A DNA stretch of 64,000 nt from Trichopria drosophilae (Eukaryota; Arthropoda; Insecta; Hymenoptera; Diapriidae), in assembly GCA_030407085.1 (NCBI GenBank), contig CM059582.1:205932001-205996000 (forward strand), given 5' to 3'. Position 1 is the first letter of the stretch; the number at the start of each line of letters is the position of its first letter. Made by a program: the position numbers and the translations under genes. Shown one piece after another: positions 1 through 12,222 of the stretch. The notes beneath the pieces are model-generated. The model was not told the DNA's origin and did not search any database. It saw only the letters and a list, made by a program, of their open reading frames with translations.

Positions 1-315
1 TTTTTATATTAGATTTGAATTATACAGCGAGTGAAAATGGTAAATGTAACCACAAAGAAATGGTAAAAACTATTGTAACATAATAATAACATGAAAGGAT
101 ATAATTCATATTTGAGGTTATGTACGAATGATTTAAGAACCGTAATTAGTTCTGATAAGATGCAATCTTTCATTAGAGCATACAAACATAAAATATACAT
201 AATTTTAAGTACAGTAAATTCGTGGTAATCCTCATTTAATCCATATATACCTGCATTATAATAGAATTTAAAAATGATCCAATTTAATTACCGTAAGCCA
301 ACAGGTTTTTGTCGA

Positions 316-326
316 GGTTCGATTCC
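316..326 (+). repeat. Pol III B-box-like motif (GGTTCGATTCC)
   Basis: The 11 bases match the B-box consensus GGTTCGANTCC exactly and are followed by T-rich sequence. No A box or cloverleaf is visible upstream, so this is not a tRNA gene. It could be the remnant of a tRNA-derived SINE, or chance. Confidence 0.3.
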
Positions 327-1253
327 AATTGGTTTCTACTTTTTATTTACAAAGATCCTAGCCAATCACGAATGTACAAGATTATAGACATCATTAGAAT
401 ATCTTCGAGCACTAATTTACTGATGTATCACTTCTCATTGTTCTAAATCATGAACCGATTACCGTTACTAAAATATGTCATTGATTTGTTAATGAGGTAT
501 TGGAGGCGTATAAAATTACGGTAAAAAGCATGAAAATCATCATGATAATAGTTTTAGAAAATCAATATATTGTAATTTTTGCTAAACAATTTTGCATAAT
601 GAACATCTATTTCTAACTTAAGAAACTAATTTAGAATCCATAAAATAAAAAACCTAAAATTATTGAAAATAATTGGAGAAATGGTAAATAATAGAGGAAT
701 TAAAGCATTTAAGGTATCGGAAATTCCCAATAGAGTCATGGATGACTAATATTTCACTGTCCCGTGAACACGATCGTAAAATGGGCGGTGAATTTAGACA
801 AGACCTTTTAGTCACGATAGATTTACAGTCAGTGAGACAAAATGTCGCCTGCCATGTTACTGCCAATGGACTGCTATGTCTCAATAAAGGAGGCGTATAA
901 GTGGCACGAGCTAAAATGATTCATAAGTGTTTCCTTCTCTAATCTTAATTTCATTTCACGACTATTTTATATGTTTTGACGTCATTAGTCACCATCGGAA
1001 GTAATTAAAATTAATCACACCTTTAGTGTCATTAATTTCTTATATAATAAATATTAGTTTCTGGAATATCTCGTAAAGTTTTATTTAATAATTATTTCTT
1101 AAAAATAGTCAAAAATAGACTTTTGTTTATCTTAATTATTATCTTAAAAATAAAGGTTTATTCATTAAATAATTTAAAGTAATAAAAGAATACTTTAATG
1201 TTCAATGTTAAAGATAATGAACCAATTAAATGCAATTTTTGCAATTCAACAGC

Positions 1254-1282
1254 AATAGAAAGGTCCCAGGTTCGACTCCCGG
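1254..1282 (+). repeat. tRNA T-arm-like fragment with poly-T tail
   Basis: A GGTTCGACTCC B box (1269-1279) sits in a short T-arm-like context, preceded by GAAAGGTCCC and followed by a run of about twelve T. A related piece lies near 42711-42736 (GAAAGGTCC then GGTTCAACTC). The acceptor stem and D-arm are not recognisable. A decayed tRNA-derived SINE is the simplest reading. Confidence 0.35.
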
Positions 1283-2847
1283 AATATTTTTTTTTTTAAT
1301 AAAGAAATTAAAATAATTGTTAAAAATTCTTATAATAATTTCAAAGTCTTCGGTTTTGTAGTTTCGTCAGATAAAATCGAAATCTTGGCATAATTCTCGA
1401 GTAGAATTTTAATAAGTATCTTATAAAAGACAAATGTATAATAACTTTAAACGTTTACCATGAAACCATAATTTACTAAACTATTAACATCTATAATAAA
1501 CGTCGAGAATTTGCTTTAAGCCTTTAGTAAATTATATAAAATATAGTCTTCCTGTTATTCATCGTTACTTTCAGCACGTAAGTTCATGATTGACAAAGAA
1601 AGTCGAAAAACTGCATTGTCAGTATACAAAATGAAAATCATTGTTTATTGTTTTTCTATAGAGCGCAACGTACGGACATCACAATGACTTTAAAAAATAT
1701 TGGTCAAATTTTAAACTCTTAAGTCAACAGCAACAGAAAAACTAACAGATTTAAATTCAAAAGAGTTCAGGTCAAGAATGAATAACACAGCCCAATGCAC
1801 TGTACAACCCGAAAAATTAGCTACATCGCAAGTTTGTGTAAAAGATATTAATAAAATAAAAGAAATTAATATTAAACAAAATTAAAACTAAATGACTGAA
1901 AAATTATTGAATTATCCTTTAAGGAAACTGCGTAAATGCAATAAATTGGTTCATGGTCATGTGATAATGTAATCATCGAGTTGTCAGGTAAAAAAGTTTG
2001 ATAACGATTTTATAAAATCTTTACAAATTGTATATACATCAATTATTCATATAAAAAATATATATTATTTTTCAGATTTTTATATTGATATACAAATTTT
2101 ATAAAATTTGGAAAATATTTTCCATGTCCGATAAAAATGCTCATTTTATGCTCATTAAATTCCTTGGAGAATTTCCTCATTATGGAGTTAAAACTAAGCT
2201 ATATTCTGCAAGAATAAATATTCACTCGAAAAGAGTGAGAACTCATTCTGCAAAGAGGAGCCAAAATGGAGCACAATAAACAATACGAGCTATAACGGCA
2301 ACAAACGCACCTAGATTGTGGGAATCCTTTGATGCAGACGCCTAAAAATTTATGAACTTTCATGTATTTTAGTGTTCTGATTTAGGAAATTCTATTATCA
2401 AAATATATTTGACTAACGGTATCTGATTATTTCCCGTCTATCCTCAAATTTCCAGCGAGAATAGTAATTTTCCCTAGTATTTTTAAACCTCTTCCTATAC
2501 AATTTTTCCTTGCACCAATAAAGTTAAATGTGCAAAACCGATTGTTAAGAAATATTATTCATAACGACATCAGTTAAATACAGAACTCACATTCATTCTT
2601 AATTATTAACTAAATTCTTTTTATGTGTCAGATGTAATGTGTACCTTTGATTTGAATTTCCTTCGAGTCAGTCGATGGACTTATACACGACTATCATAAA
2701 ATCGACTTAAGTAGTCATTTTTTTCATCAAATTTTTCATTGCGCTTTAATAGTAAAAAGTACTATCAAATAATTTCTTTGGTTCCTAAATTGTTAAGCAA
2801 AGGTAAATAATACCCTTCTAACCTAGGTCGATACTATTTTCAATGAT

Positions 2848-3272
2848 TATGAACGCCCAGGAGACCAGACATTTTTTTTTAATTTTCGATATCATTATAG
2901 TAACGAAAGCTTCGGACAATTTCAATGTAACTCCATATCTTAATGTTTTCGAGGTTGCTCTTTTCGTTAAAATTGAATTTCAGAAAACATGAATTCCAAT
3001 ATGGCGCGTATATTTCAAGAAATTTCCAAAAAATTGTCAATTTTTTTCGAACCATTGGGATTCAAATTATTCTGCCATGATTCCAAATTTTTTGGCATGG
3101 TTTTTAAATATTGGTGCCATATTGGAGTTTTTGTTGGCTGAAACTCCAAAACAAAAAAAGTGCCCTAGAAACCCTTAAGATACTGAGTTACATTTAAATC
3201 GTCCAAAGCTTTCATAACTAAAGTAATCTCCCAAATAAAAGAAAATCGTATGGACTCTTGGGCGATAACGGG
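2848..3272. mobile_element. Foldback element of the family also seen at 53997-55256
   Basis: The ends are imperfect inverted copies: AACGCCCAGGAGACC on the left pairs with the stretch around CTCTTGGGCGATAACG on the right. Further in, the left segment with CGAAAGCTTCGGACAATTT pairs with the right segment containing CCAAAGCTTTCATAAC. The middle shares the phrases 'ccatattggag' and 'tggctgaaactccaaaac' with the copies at 39400-39815 and 53997-55256. It has no coding capacity. It is older and shorter than the 53997 copy. Confidence 0.6.
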
Positions 3273-3995
3273 TGAAGCCAACGTGTCTATAGTTTTTGTA
3301 ATAATTTTTTTCACTCTTTAAAGCCCAAACTCATAACTATGAAAAAATGATTAAGTACCCAACTAATTGATACCAATTGAGTATTTTCTGAGATATTATT
3401 ACAATTACACTCAGGCACGGACGGACATGGTTTATATTTGAAAACGTAACTTTTGAAATTGAAATGTAGTGTTTTCGTTTCCGCGCTTTTTCTTTTTTGT
3501 TCAAGTGACGACAGACGGTTGACGTTTCGTGGTTCGTTCGATGTTCCTGCAGTTATGTAAAACTCTGTGTGCGGATCGATTGTGCAAACAGGAGTGACGC
3601 TCCCTTGTTCACCCTCTCTATCACTTGCTAACTCTCTCTGTCTATCTCATGATACATTGTCATTTAAGTAGAGAGCTTGCAATGGTTCTCATAGTTTCAT
3701 TTCGTTTTAAAATATGAGGAGCACATCAAAATTCATGCAAGCTTCACTAATGTTTAAAAGTAAAAATATTAGGTATGGTCAATGCATATCTTCCGCATAA
3801 TAGTACATATGTTTTCAAAAGCTGGATAAGAATCAACATTTTAAGCAGTATACAAAAGAGACCCGAACAGAAATTTATGAAGGCTCTGATCAGATCCTTA
3901 TCTTAGCGTTAAACGCCTGATCAGATCCATAACCCCTTCTTTGGCAGCAGCAATTCGATAAAAAGTGCCCAGAATATCCGTCAATTACAGCAATA
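3273..3995. other. Intergenic DNA, no gene seen
   Basis: AT-rich sequence with a short moderately GC-richer, CT-repeat-like segment around 3500-3660 (CTCTCTATC/CTCTCTCTGTC). I see no coding frame or inverted repeat. Confidence 0.5.
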
Positions 3996-4250
3996 CAGTG
4001 GAATCCAGTTATATTTCCCCACTCGGTTCCTCCCGTCTCGTTATATTTATTAAAATAGGGGGAGCGCCGCTTCTCCCACTCTCCTCAGTCGCGTTATATT
4101 CGTGATGTCACAGCAGGCCCTTCTTGAGACCCCAGCCCGCAAAGTGGGGGAAAAAGAGAGCGACGGTAGGTACATAGAACGAAACGGAACCGGGGAAATA
4201 TGCTGGGACGTAAATATAGCGAGACGCAATTAAATCGGGACTCTATACTT
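3996..4250. mobile_element. GC-rich TA-flanked MITE, diverged copy
   Basis: It starts CAGTGGAATCCAG directly after a TA dinucleotide. It shares its GC-rich core, around CTTCTCCCACTCTCCTCAGT and the following 'cgcgttat.ttcgt..cgtcaca.caggcccttc', with the copy at 24967-25164. The right end is more diverged than that copy's. The TA target and the CAGTG/CACTG ends suggest a Tc1/mariner/pogo-type non-autonomous element. Confidence 0.65.
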
Positions 4251-5283
4251 ACAATATGACACTTATATGTTTTTTTTTAATTTGTTCTCTACGTTCCAGT
4301 CTCTTTTGAGCTATTTTCAGGGATCCTAAATAAATCATATACAATAATTTTGTTTGGAAAAATTATTTTTAAAAAAACTAACCTATATCAACACGGCCGA
4401 CAAGATATTAATGTTAAAATCTGTTATCAAACGAGATCATCTTTAATGCATCATTATTAACAGGTCTGATTATTACACGGAAGTTATTTCGTGTAAATAT
4501 TAAACAAAAAATATTCTTACAAATATTGTTGTGAAACATATTCGTCCATCCTTCAGGACAATTTTTCGTAGTCTATTTATTATTTTGTGTAATGGAAATT
4601 TTCAGAGATCAATAAACGATTATCTTTTAGTAAAAGCATTGGAAAGTTTTAAAATAACTTGGTCATATAATTTTATTTTGCAAAAGTAACATTTTCTTCA
4701 TATGGTTAGATATTAAACATATTAAAGAAAAATGGTAATGTTCATCTAACTTATTCGTATATTAAAATTGTACTGTGCATTATGCAAAAAAGAAATCTAT
4801 GGTTTTCTAATCCTGAGAGTTTTTTTTTCATTTTGTCGGTCGTTTTTCGAATTGGATGCTAACATATATATGTTTTGTTAGAAAAAAATGTATTGTCGGC
4901 ACGTTTTCTTTCAGCACTAATTTATTTATACTAATAAAAAGTAGGTGAAATATAAAAAAAAACGTTATCACAGACGAAAAAAAATCTTTCCCACCCTGCA
5001 GTGTTCGCTATTCATCAATAAATTTTACTAAGATGTTACGTTTCACAAACATTGACATAGTCATTCGACCACCCAAGCAGGTCACAGGGTGTTAAGATTA
5101 AAGAAAAACTTGAAAGAAAAGCTTTTAGAAAAAGAAGGGATATGTTGATAAGTGACAAGATTATTGAAATTCAGTAACAATCATTTTTTAGCATATTTCG
5201 TGCACATTTTTAAATGAAAATATACAAGGAATAGCAAGTTTTTGTTTACGTTATTTTTATTTTAAAAAAATGGACAATTTTCT
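4251..5283. other. AT-rich intergenic DNA, no gene seen
   Basis: I see no coding frame, RNA gene or clear repeat in this stretch. Confidence 0.5.
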
Positions 5284-6250
5284 GTGTGTATAATCTTCTC
5301 ACAATTATTATTTCTACGGTTCGGGTTGCTGTTTTCTAAATTGTTTATTAATTCTTTAATTTTTTCGATAATTCACGATCATTATAGACCTCTAACACAG
5401 ACCAATCTTTTCGAATTTTTTGGCGATAATTATCGATTTTTCACGATCGCCTTTGAACTTTATCTACATTTTTCGAGTTTTTTCGACCTTTCTCGATTTT
5501 TTTCGATATTTCTTTTCCGTCATTTTTTACATTCTTTTTTATCATTCTCGACATTTTGTGACCTTTATCGATCGACATTAGTCTATCATTTTTTACCACT
5601 TTTAGATCTTTTCAATTATTTTCGGTCCTTCCGGACCTCCCCCGATCTTCGTTGATAATTCTCAAACCCGCTTTTAATCTTCTTCGATATTTTTCAATCT
5701 TTTCCGATCTTTCACTAACTTATCAATATTTTGCTTGTTTGGAAAAGATGGAAAATGACCATCGGAGCTTGAAAAAGGTCGATAAATATCGGGAAAAATC
5801 GAAGAATGTCTAAAATAATCAACAACTAAAGAAAGATAAAAAAGTGAGGAAATATCAAGAAATTTCATAAGATCGCAACAGATAAAAAATGATCGAAAAT
5901 AATCGAAAAATAATCGAAAAGACTGAAAAGAATCTTAAAGATAACAGAGATTTGTAACAATTTAAGAAGATCGGAAATGGTCGAAAAATATCGTAAAAGA
6001 TAAAAAAGAGATCGTGGAAGACGAAAAACAATTTTGAAAAATCGAAAAGATCAAGAACGTTGGACGAAGATCGATAGATTTCGACAATGATCGAGAATTA
6101 TCGAAACAGAATGAAAAAGTTTGAAAAAGTAAAAAGCATCAAGAAAAATCAAGAATGATCCACCAAGATCGATAAGATAAAAAAAACAGCGAAGAAGATG
6201 CAGAAAGATCGAAAACATCGAAAACGTCGAAAAAGGTCGAGAACGATCGA
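5284..6250. repeat. Low-complexity TCGA/GATC-rich region with strand switch
   Basis: Up to about 5720 the plus strand is pyrimidine-rich and full of TTTTCGA, TTTCGAT and CGATCTTTT words. From about 5750 it changes abruptly to the complementary purine-rich words GATCGAAAA, AATCGAAAAG and GATCGATA. The whole is thus a large imperfect inverted arrangement of one degenerate unit of roughly 10-12 bases. The 123-residue Phe/Ser-rich frame on plus (5284-5655) is a by-product of this composition, not a gene. Confidence 0.7.
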
Positions 6251-8906
6251 TAAATATATTTCTCCAGTTGCGACATGTATGAGTATTTTAAATCGTCATT
6301 ATAAGTGTCGATTACAGGGCGCAAAATGGAGATTTTATGCCTCGTATATGACGATACGAATTTAAATAATTCATCATTGTCTGCAATGACTATTAGACAT
6401 CCTCCACATCTAAAAGTAACTTTGTTCACCATCCGAAAACCTCATTTTACTCCCTTGGTGCAAAAAGTACTATTTTTACTTCATGTATTAAAACGTGAAA
6501 ATGAAATGAAAATGAATTCTTCAGTTCATCAGTTATGAATAAATATTATAATATTTACAAAAATAATTAGAATACATTCTTAAAGTTCCTTAAAAATTAA
6601 TTGGTCATTTTTATTTCTTCTAAAACAAAAGCATAAAATTTAAAGCTTTCACGACTAGAAAAATATTCTAAAAGACAACGGAATTCAGCTCGCAAATAAT
6701 CGAATCCATAATGGAGTTATTTTCAAGCATGTGAATGAGAATCAAAAGCCTGCAAATTGACAGCTATTGCGCACGAATCGGCCTTTTCATTCCGAGTCAA
6801 GTCAATTTTAATAATTCGAACTTCAACCTCCAGGAATGACTAGTACGATTCCACTACATTTCAATTACTCGAGGGTGAATTCGCTATCTCATGAGTGGTA
6901 TATTCGTGGGCTTGTCGATCTATCGATCCCTTCACGATCTATCCAAGCGAAATACACCGGAAGCATAGACACACGTGAACGACTGATGGAAGGATATGAC
7001 TTTAATTAACAATTGGATAAGTTGAATGAGAAATGAAATTAAACTTGTGCTAGTTTATGTCCAAAGTCTTCCTTACTATTCAATCATTTTGATGGCACTA
7101 AAAAGATCCTTTGTAAAGTATTTTTTAATATCAGACATGTAGGGATTTAACTTTCTTTTAGATCAGGAACGTAAAAAACACTTTTATAGCAAACGAAAAG
7201 GAGATTTGTTAACCATATTGGAACCGATTTGAAATGCAAAAATCTGCGATGCCCTTACAAAAGGGAATTATTCACAACTATTCCCTTTCAATGTTAACTT
7301 GAATTGTAAATTTTTCTGATTTGTTCTTTAAAAAAAATAAATGAATACAATAATAATTTTAACTATGATCTATATAATTAATAAATGCATACAGTATTAA
7401 TAATGTAGCAATAACCATAAATGTTTGGTAATAACTGTAATAACTTATAGGAAATTCAATGTGGAGGTTTAAATGCACGAAAAGCCCAAAAAATCGATGT
7501 AAATTATTTTTTAAACGTTATTTTGACAATGAAAAGATTGTTCAAACCTGTGGAATGCTACAATGGTTCTACATTAAAACTATTCACTCCAAAAATTAAA
7601 AAAGGAGGATGGGCCTCACATAACCTAAAAGTCGCATATTTTGTAGGCACGAAATAAATGACCAACACTTAAAAAATCATTCTAATTATCTGACAATCGT
7701 TTTGCATATATTTCCAAGTTTCCTGATTAGGATTCAGCAGAAAATATTTAAAAATTTAAAATATGAAGGAAAAACACAACTCTTGAGTTTTTTGGTTGGC
7801 AGATTACGAATCTAATTATCAACTTTCCAAAATCAAAATGGTCATTGTAATATGGCGCATTAAATTTTCGAAATGTTGATAAAATGTAATGTAAAATACC
7901 AATCCGGGATTTTGCAGATTACAAATGTAATGACTAAATTTCTAAATTCAAACTGGCAGATTAAAAATGGCGGACTTGAATTTTGTTTGATGTATTTATA
8001 TAGTTAATTAAATGTACCACTTAGTGTTAAAGTATCAATTCGAATTTACTTCAGCATATACAGAATTTTAACTAATCGGTCTATATAAATTGATAAAATA
8101 AAAGTAAAATGAAACCGTTTACTTTCTTTCATTGCCAAAATTAATGTAATTGATGAAATACTACTGTTCGGGAAAACGATTCAACTCTTAATTTGCACCC
8201 CTTTCACGATTCCAATACTGAAATTTATTTTGGGTACTTCAGGAGTCATAATAAAAACAAAATCGCTCGAGCGCTTTTTTCACTACTTTTTTTGCGTTTT
8301 AAGCAAAAATTTGTCATTGTAATGTTTATATCTACAAATGTGTATTGTAAAGACGATACTAATTCCCGAATGTATCCGAAATAAATATATTACATTTATC
8401 AAAAAAAGACTTGACTAATCGAAGAGAAATTAATTACCCTTTTTTGCTACTTTCATTGAAATGTTAATATACTAAGTGTCTAACACACCAAAGAAAATAT
8501 TCAAACAAATGGTTACTTGAATTTAAAATGTTTGTTTCAATGTAGCTTTCGTGAAACAAACAGCACAGTGCTAAATAAACAACCAGCAAATTCTATTTAA
8601 ATGGTGACAAAGAAACAGTTGATGTGTCTAAAAAATAATTCATCGAAAAATAGCTAATGCAACAAACTAGTTTGTATGGATAGCCAATGAATTTTAATTG
8701 AAAGAACTTTTTTGTTGTTAATTTGACGATAATTTCCAAATTCATATAACGTAGGAGATGTGATTTTTAGTTAAAACCCCAAAAAAGTAAACTACTAATC
8801 AAGGAACAATCAAGGCTGGTGATCAAATTCGGAAGACAGTCTGGGCCATGGATAAGATAATTTAAGGTTAGTATTACCGTTACGAAGTAAAGTCGTGAAC
8901 AAAATA
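6251..8906. other. AT-rich intergenic DNA, no confident gene
   Basis: The minus-strand frame 6432-6139 is varied in its first 64 residues (starting MVNKVTFRCGGC) but runs into the low-complexity tract, and has no splice signal or homology I can name. It is left uncalled. Between 7800 and 7980 are pieces such as 'caaaatgg' and 'aaaaatggcgga' that resemble the dispersed GGCGGATCC palindrome family. Confidence 0.45.
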
Positions 8907-9700
8907 CACCAACAAAAATAATTATAAATTTAGTAAATTTAACTAAATGATAAGTTACCCAACGGGGACTAATTATTTTGTAGTTTTTGTTGCTGCTAAA
9001 TTTGCTCTTATATAGTTCAGATTACTTAACCCTTCGCGACATACATTTATCTTTACACGGAAAACAGCTGAAAACTGTTACTCGGGGGTTTTCGGGATTG
9101 TTGATTACGAATCTGAAGCATTTAAAATGGCGTAACTAGATAAAGTAGCTTTTAACATTTTAGTTTGCCATCATGACTCCGTCATTTTGAATTTTCAAAA
9201 TGTGACCTCAAATTCGTAATCAGCATCCTCGAAAACCCCCGACTACCCAGTTTCATCACGATACAGTGACTTTCAAAATTGAAGTCGGCAATCTTGACTC
9301 CGCCATTTTGAATTTTCAAAATGTGAGATCAGATTCGTAATCAGCGTCCCCGGAAACCTTTGTATCATGGCTTTCATAAGGTTATATCTAAAAGTTTCTT
9401 CAATAATGTATTTTTTATTAAAAAAGGTCTTTTTTAGAAATTGTTTATTGTTTATCAATAAATAGACAACGATTTAAAAAGTTTTCCTATGATTTTTCAT
9501 TTTGTAATATCTAGTAAACATAAAATTACCAAAAAAGCGGCTAAATCGAAAAAAAAAATACTTTGAATTCGCAAAAAATTGATTAAAAATAGATGGCAAC
9601 AGGTGATGCCACTATGCCGCAAACGGTTAACTAAAGTTGGATTAACTAAATTATTGTTCAAAATTTGATGGAAAGTCTTGAAAACGATGATCAATAGAGC
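8907..9700. mobile_element. TA-type MITE interrupted by a TTAA-flanked element
   Basis: The left part (TACACC, then CAAAAATAATTATAAATTTA and on to AGTAAATTTAACTAA) matches the MITE at 33683-33916. That copy continues with 'gtagtttctgtagctg', then 'aagttggattaactgaatt'. Here the first phrase is at about 8970 and the second at about 9635, with the 9030-9626 element between. The right terminus is not identified, so the end is approximate. Confidence 0.5.
9030..9626. mobile_element. TTAA-flanked (piggyBac-type) non-autonomous element
   Basis: TTAA lies on both sides (9026-9029 and 9627-9630). The ends are inverted: CCCTTCGCGACATA on the left, and CCGTTTGCGGCATA when the right end is read inward. 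Inside are two direct copies, about 125 bp apart, of a segment around CATTTTGAATTTTCAAAATG followed by ATTCGTAATCAGC, plus an inverted partner near 9085-9130. No transposase is encoded. TTAA duplication is the hallmark of piggyBac transposases; family membership is inferred. Confidence 0.65.
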
Positions 9701-9849
9701 CTTTAAAAAATAATGTTTTAACATTTATTAATATAATAATTGTATTTCTTAATTCAGCCAGTCATTAGTGCTCTAATACTAGTATAATAAGTTCGCAAAG
9801 AAATTATAAATATATTGAAATTATAACCATTGTTATTAAAAATAATTAA

Positions 9850-10429
9850 AAGAACAATCCGAATTTTTAGCAGTATCTGAATTTATCTTTTAAATGCTTG
9901 ATTAACACCAATGACGTATTAAAATCTTTTCCAAGTAAACAAATTCATATTTTTATAATAATAAAGAATTCTTCAAATTAAATTCACACTCGATAAAATA
10001 TTATAGATAACATAAATAATCTATTTAAATAATTTTAATTTATTTTAATAAATTATTTATGTTGTCTACAAATTCATATTTAATATAACTGGTGTCAATT
10101 TTCGTGCGATTGTTATAGAATATCAAGCCTAGTTTTTCGTTTATCTGTGATTAAACATCATTTAAAAACTTGTTACTTAAAGGGTAGAATACTATTTATT
10201 TATATTCTTCAATAAATTTTGCTTTTAAATGAGACTCGTGAAATTTTACGTCAACTAATTTTGACAAATTCTACTCATGATTTTTTTCCGTGTGAACCTT
10301 AATAAACATTAATCTCCGTATAAACCCATAAAAATCCCTAATTTTCCGAAAACATACGTAACCAATTCGCAATTCAGTGGTAGATTAAGGTTTTTATTCC
10401 TTTCTTTTTAATTAAGTCTCTCGAATTCA
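9850..10429. other. AT-rich intergenic DNA with a small hairpin
   Basis: A hairpin of AT-rich arms (ATAGATAACATAAATAAT near 10004, and its near complement near 10052-10068) is the only structure seen. No gene. Confidence 0.5.
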
Positions 10430-11066
10430 TTAATCAAGACCGACGTTATCGAAGAAACCCAGAAGACCGATTTCGTTATCGCCCACTCCGGGTTTATTGT
10501 TCTTCTCTTCGGCTCTTATCTCGTAGGAAGCCAGCCAATTCGCAGGTCTCCAGCTCGTAATAACTGCGGGATCATCTCGCGGGAAAACCCATTAACGCTT
10601 CGTCCAGACTGATCCGGATACCCTCCGCACTTTTTTACGGCCATCGGAGAAGTTGTGGTCTATCTCCGCAAGCCCTCCGGCATCAGCCGGCGGAAAAGAC
10701 CAGACGGATAGATTCTAAAAAAAAAATTTAAAAAAAAACCGAAAAGCAAATGTGCCGCCGTCGTAAAACGGTTATCGATTTACGACAGGCGGCGCAAAGC
10801 GCGTCGTTTGCGCCTTCCCGACCGGCGATGCGGCGCCTTTCCTTTAGATCAGGTGCTTGGAAAACCGAGCGGCATCGCCCGCCATCTTTTGTTCCCTTTT
10901 GTCGTCTCTCGATCGTCTCTTTGTACGTCGGCGTGAATAAAAATTATGAGTCCTCCTTTTATTTGCCGGGGTTTATGTACATATATATGTATACACACAA
11001 GGTTGTTTTCCGGACGCACCCAATGGACACGAGGCACGTACGACTCAGGTAGACCTCCGAAGGGGT
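10430..11066. other. CpG-rich island in AT-rich DNA
   Basis: The base composition changes sharply: GC is high and CpG frequent, with segments such as GGCGGCGCAAAGCGCGTCG near 10790. A palindromic CGTAAAACGGTTATCGATTT stretch, closing with ACG, lies near 10760-10783. Frames on both strands (10750-11052 plus, 11037-10849 minus) are open only because of the composition, and neither has splice sites or recognisable content. I read it as a conserved regulatory island or the 5' end of a non-coding transcript; it is not assigned to a gene. Confidence 0.45.
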
Positions 11067-11596
11067 GAGATCTTAATGTTGTTGAATTGTGGTAATATTA
11101 CGTGATCGAAACAGTCGGTAAATTTATGGCACGTTTACAAGGTTACGACGGGAAAACACTGTGGGAACAAATATTTTTGTTGGGTGTGATCCAATATATT
11201 TATTGTCCACTAGCCTCACGCTACACCGGCCAACAGTTTAAATAAAATTTAAGACTTTTTTCTATTGTCTTCTTTCGCTACCGAAAGCTACGATTTTTTT
11301 TAACTAGTTTTGCTAGCGTAAACACATGTTTAATAAGTAGGGTAAATGTACCAATTACTGCAGGTGTACATATTTTTGTGTTTTTCGGTTGAAATGCAAA
11401 AATAAATGATATAGTTATTATAGCGTTTTTTTTAAATTTGCGTAAAAATTTCAATACTTACGTTAAAATTTAAACATATTTATCTATTTGTGAATACCAT
11501 TTATTCTAAACAAAATATAAACTCAGCACCTAAAAATTTGCCAAATTTGCGTATTTTCAATCCGCTGACTTTACCATCTTTTAATTAGTTTCAAAT
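11067..11596. other. AT-rich intergenic DNA, no gene seen
   Basis: No coding frame or repeat structure stands out here. Confidence 0.5.
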
Positions 11597-11940
11597 TATG
11601 GCGGTTAGGCCTCAGAATATCATATGTTGGGGAAAAATATTTAATAACGTTTCCAAGAATTTAATTTTCATTATTAATAATATTGTTGAAAAGTGAAAGC
11701 ATTATTCTTCTTGAAAAAAAAAATTGAAATGTACAAATAGTAGTTTTCGATACAACGGCGTATGCGTAAAGAACTTTACACACACACACGTGTGCCGAAA
11801 TATTGTTTACGTACGGCTTTTTCGTGCGTAAAGTATAATTGAGTGCGTAAAGTTTACTTTACGCACCGAAAAGACGTACATAAAATAATTTGTTAAACCA
11901 CTTTTCTTAGTGATTCAACTTTTTTCTTCTCCATGGTTAA

Positions 11941-12218
11941 GAAATTTTTAAAAAAGAATAGATTTTAACGAATGACGGCTTATTTTTTCGAGAAAAATAT
12001 TCTCTTTAACTTTACCGCATAATTTTTTTAAGATTCTTTGTTTGATCACGAAAATTACTCAAAATTCTTTGAAAGTAATAGTTCTTTTTTAAAATAAATA
12101 GAGATAATTTATCGTTGGCTTCGGAAATTTCAAAATACCTACGGTAAAGTTGTAAAGAATCTTTTTATCGAAAAAATAAGCCGTCATTCTATAAAATCCG
12201 TTCATTTTTTAAAAATTC
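11941..12218. mobile_element. Foldback element between TTAA sites (middle layer)
   Basis: TTAA at 11937-11940 and 12219-12222 border a near-palindrome. The left arm contains AATGACGGCTTATTTTTTCG, and the right arm contains CGAAAAAATAAGCCGTCATT. It shares its right TTAA with the inner element at 12223-12940. It may be a separate TTAA-inserting element or part of the outer palindrome; the flanking TTAAs favour the former. Confidence 0.5.
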
Positions 12219-12222
12219 TTAA

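Larger units (their letters stand above)
1..2847. other. AT-rich intergenic DNA, no gene seen
   Basis: No open frame here has splice signals or recognisable protein content; the longest frames (such as 2085-2279 on plus) look like chance. The only structured items are two short pieces resembling a tRNA T-arm/B box (near 316 and 1269, listed separately) and a 12-base motif, GGAGGCGTATAA, occurring near 504 and 890. The 660-900 stretch is somewhat richer in GC but has no support as a gene. Confidence 0.6.

Noticed and set aside
1254..1282. A functional tRNA gene
   Set aside because: Only a T-arm-like B box is present; no A box, anticodon arm or acceptor stem can be folded.
6139..6432. Minus frame starting MVNKVTFRCGGC
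   Set aside because: The first half looks protein-like, but it runs into the GATC-rich tract and has no splice support or recognisable domain.
10750..11052. 100-residue plus frame in the CpG-rich island
   Set aside because: It is open because of GC composition, with a low-complexity tail (MYIYMYTH) and no splice sites or family resemblance.
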